Origin: Oegoconia quadripuncta
Lineage: Eukaryota > Arthropoda > Insecta > Lepidoptera > Autostichidae
Direction: 5' to 3'
Assembly: GCA_949316235.1 (NCBI GenBank)
Contig: OX438751.1
Span: 15,810,801-15,874,800 of the forward strand
DNA length: 64,000 nt
Positions 63,472 to 64,000 of the stretch are shown piece by piece. Every line of letters begins with the position of its first letter. The stretch's first letter is position 1. The notes under the pieces were generated by a model. It ran no database searches and was not told the origin of the DNA. It saw only the letters and a list, made by a program, of their open reading frames with translations. A program made the position numbers and the translations under genes.

Positions 63472-64000
63472 AACATTGCAGAGGTTAGTACAATTGTGAT
63501 AATATATTTAAATAGGGGTTGAAACTACACTCGGGGTAGACCTACATCATCATACATGGTTGTAGGGTGGTTCGGAATGGTATGAAATGCTAATTTAAGT
63601 AGTAATAGCTATTAAGTATTAAAAGAGAACATGTGCCACGTGGCACATGGTTAAAATTAACTAAAATTTGTCTTTTTCAAAGAAAGATTACCCTATCCGA
63701 TGAGAGACAGTAATAAGATAATATCTTATGGTTGTAGTATGGTAAAAACTCACCTGTCGGAGGAAAATATGCCTGCCTAGGGTGCTTTGCACAATGTCAA
63801 CTCCACACTTTCAGCTTCCTGGAAAGAATTTAATATTTAGAAACGATATTCATAATAATGGAGAGGCTCCGAGGGCCTTGGTAAGGTTAAACAGCAGTAA
63901 TACATACCGGTGCAGCAAATATGCGGCACGCGGTTTCAGACACGCCGCAGGCGCAGGTAAATAGCACTTAAAAGAGCCGAATCTGAAATAAATACGCCGG
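63472..64000. other. window end, no gene seen
   Basis: AT-rich with no recognisable coding or repeat feature. The last 100 bases are more GC-rich and may belong to something beyond the window. Confidence 0.35.

Noticed and set aside
63081..63476. A 131-codon frame with an RRASVILG repeat
   Set aside because: The repeat is the 24 bp minisatellite read in frame. The period is divisible by three, so all frames look repetitive; no flanking protein-like sequence.

Overview
The window looks like a piece of a moth or butterfly (lepidopteran) nuclear genome. It is AT-rich, genes have short GT-AG exons and large introns, the only tandem telomere-like motif is the insect-type TTAGG, and the sequence is packed with tRNA-derived SINEs, MITEs and LINE relics. 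I assign the order by recognising the dopa decarboxylase gene and the repeat types; I ran no search.

Three host genes are well supported. A BTB-BACK-PHR-like protein lies on the + strand (3653-4975, coding part intronless, with a 3' splice site directly before the ATG). A two-exon FAD amine oxidase of the spermine/acetylpolyamine oxidase type lies on the - strand (14045-12332). The aromatic L-amino acid (dopa) decarboxylase gene Ddc also lies on the - strand. It has a TATA box at about 39780, a predicted non-coding exon 1, a 9.8 kb first intron, and five coding exons between 29770 and 18255 that encode 479 residues with every key active-site residue in register.

The rest is mobile DNA. The 9 kb Ddc intron between coding exons 2 and 3 carries five TTAGG repeats followed by a GC-rich array of three head-to-tail poly(A) retroelements. 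Two are copies of a 1.48 kb element (A and A') with no conserved open frame. They bracket a 5'-truncated R1-clade-like LINE (B) with an open reverse transcriptase frame. All four junctions carry the same 10-15 bp target word. A and A' hold long RNA hairpins, one with compensating base changes. Ddc intron 1 holds a frameshifted CR1/Jockey-like LINE plus SINEs. A MITE ends within a few bases of the splice donor of the fourth Ddc coding exon.

From 40 to 64 kb there is a dead mariner transposase and a PIF/Harbinger-like MITE family (three copies), one copy of which contains a second MITE and a LINE with a 13 bp target duplication. There is also a complete Ty1/copia retrotransposon with by-eye identical 357 bp LTRs and a 5 bp target duplication. 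It sits inside an internally deleted mariner-like element with 268 bp inverted repeats. Further right is a THAP-domain mini-gene between perfect 29 bp inverted repeats, and a 24 bp minisatellite. Only the copia element looks able to move by itself. The others are non-autonomous, truncated or decayed.
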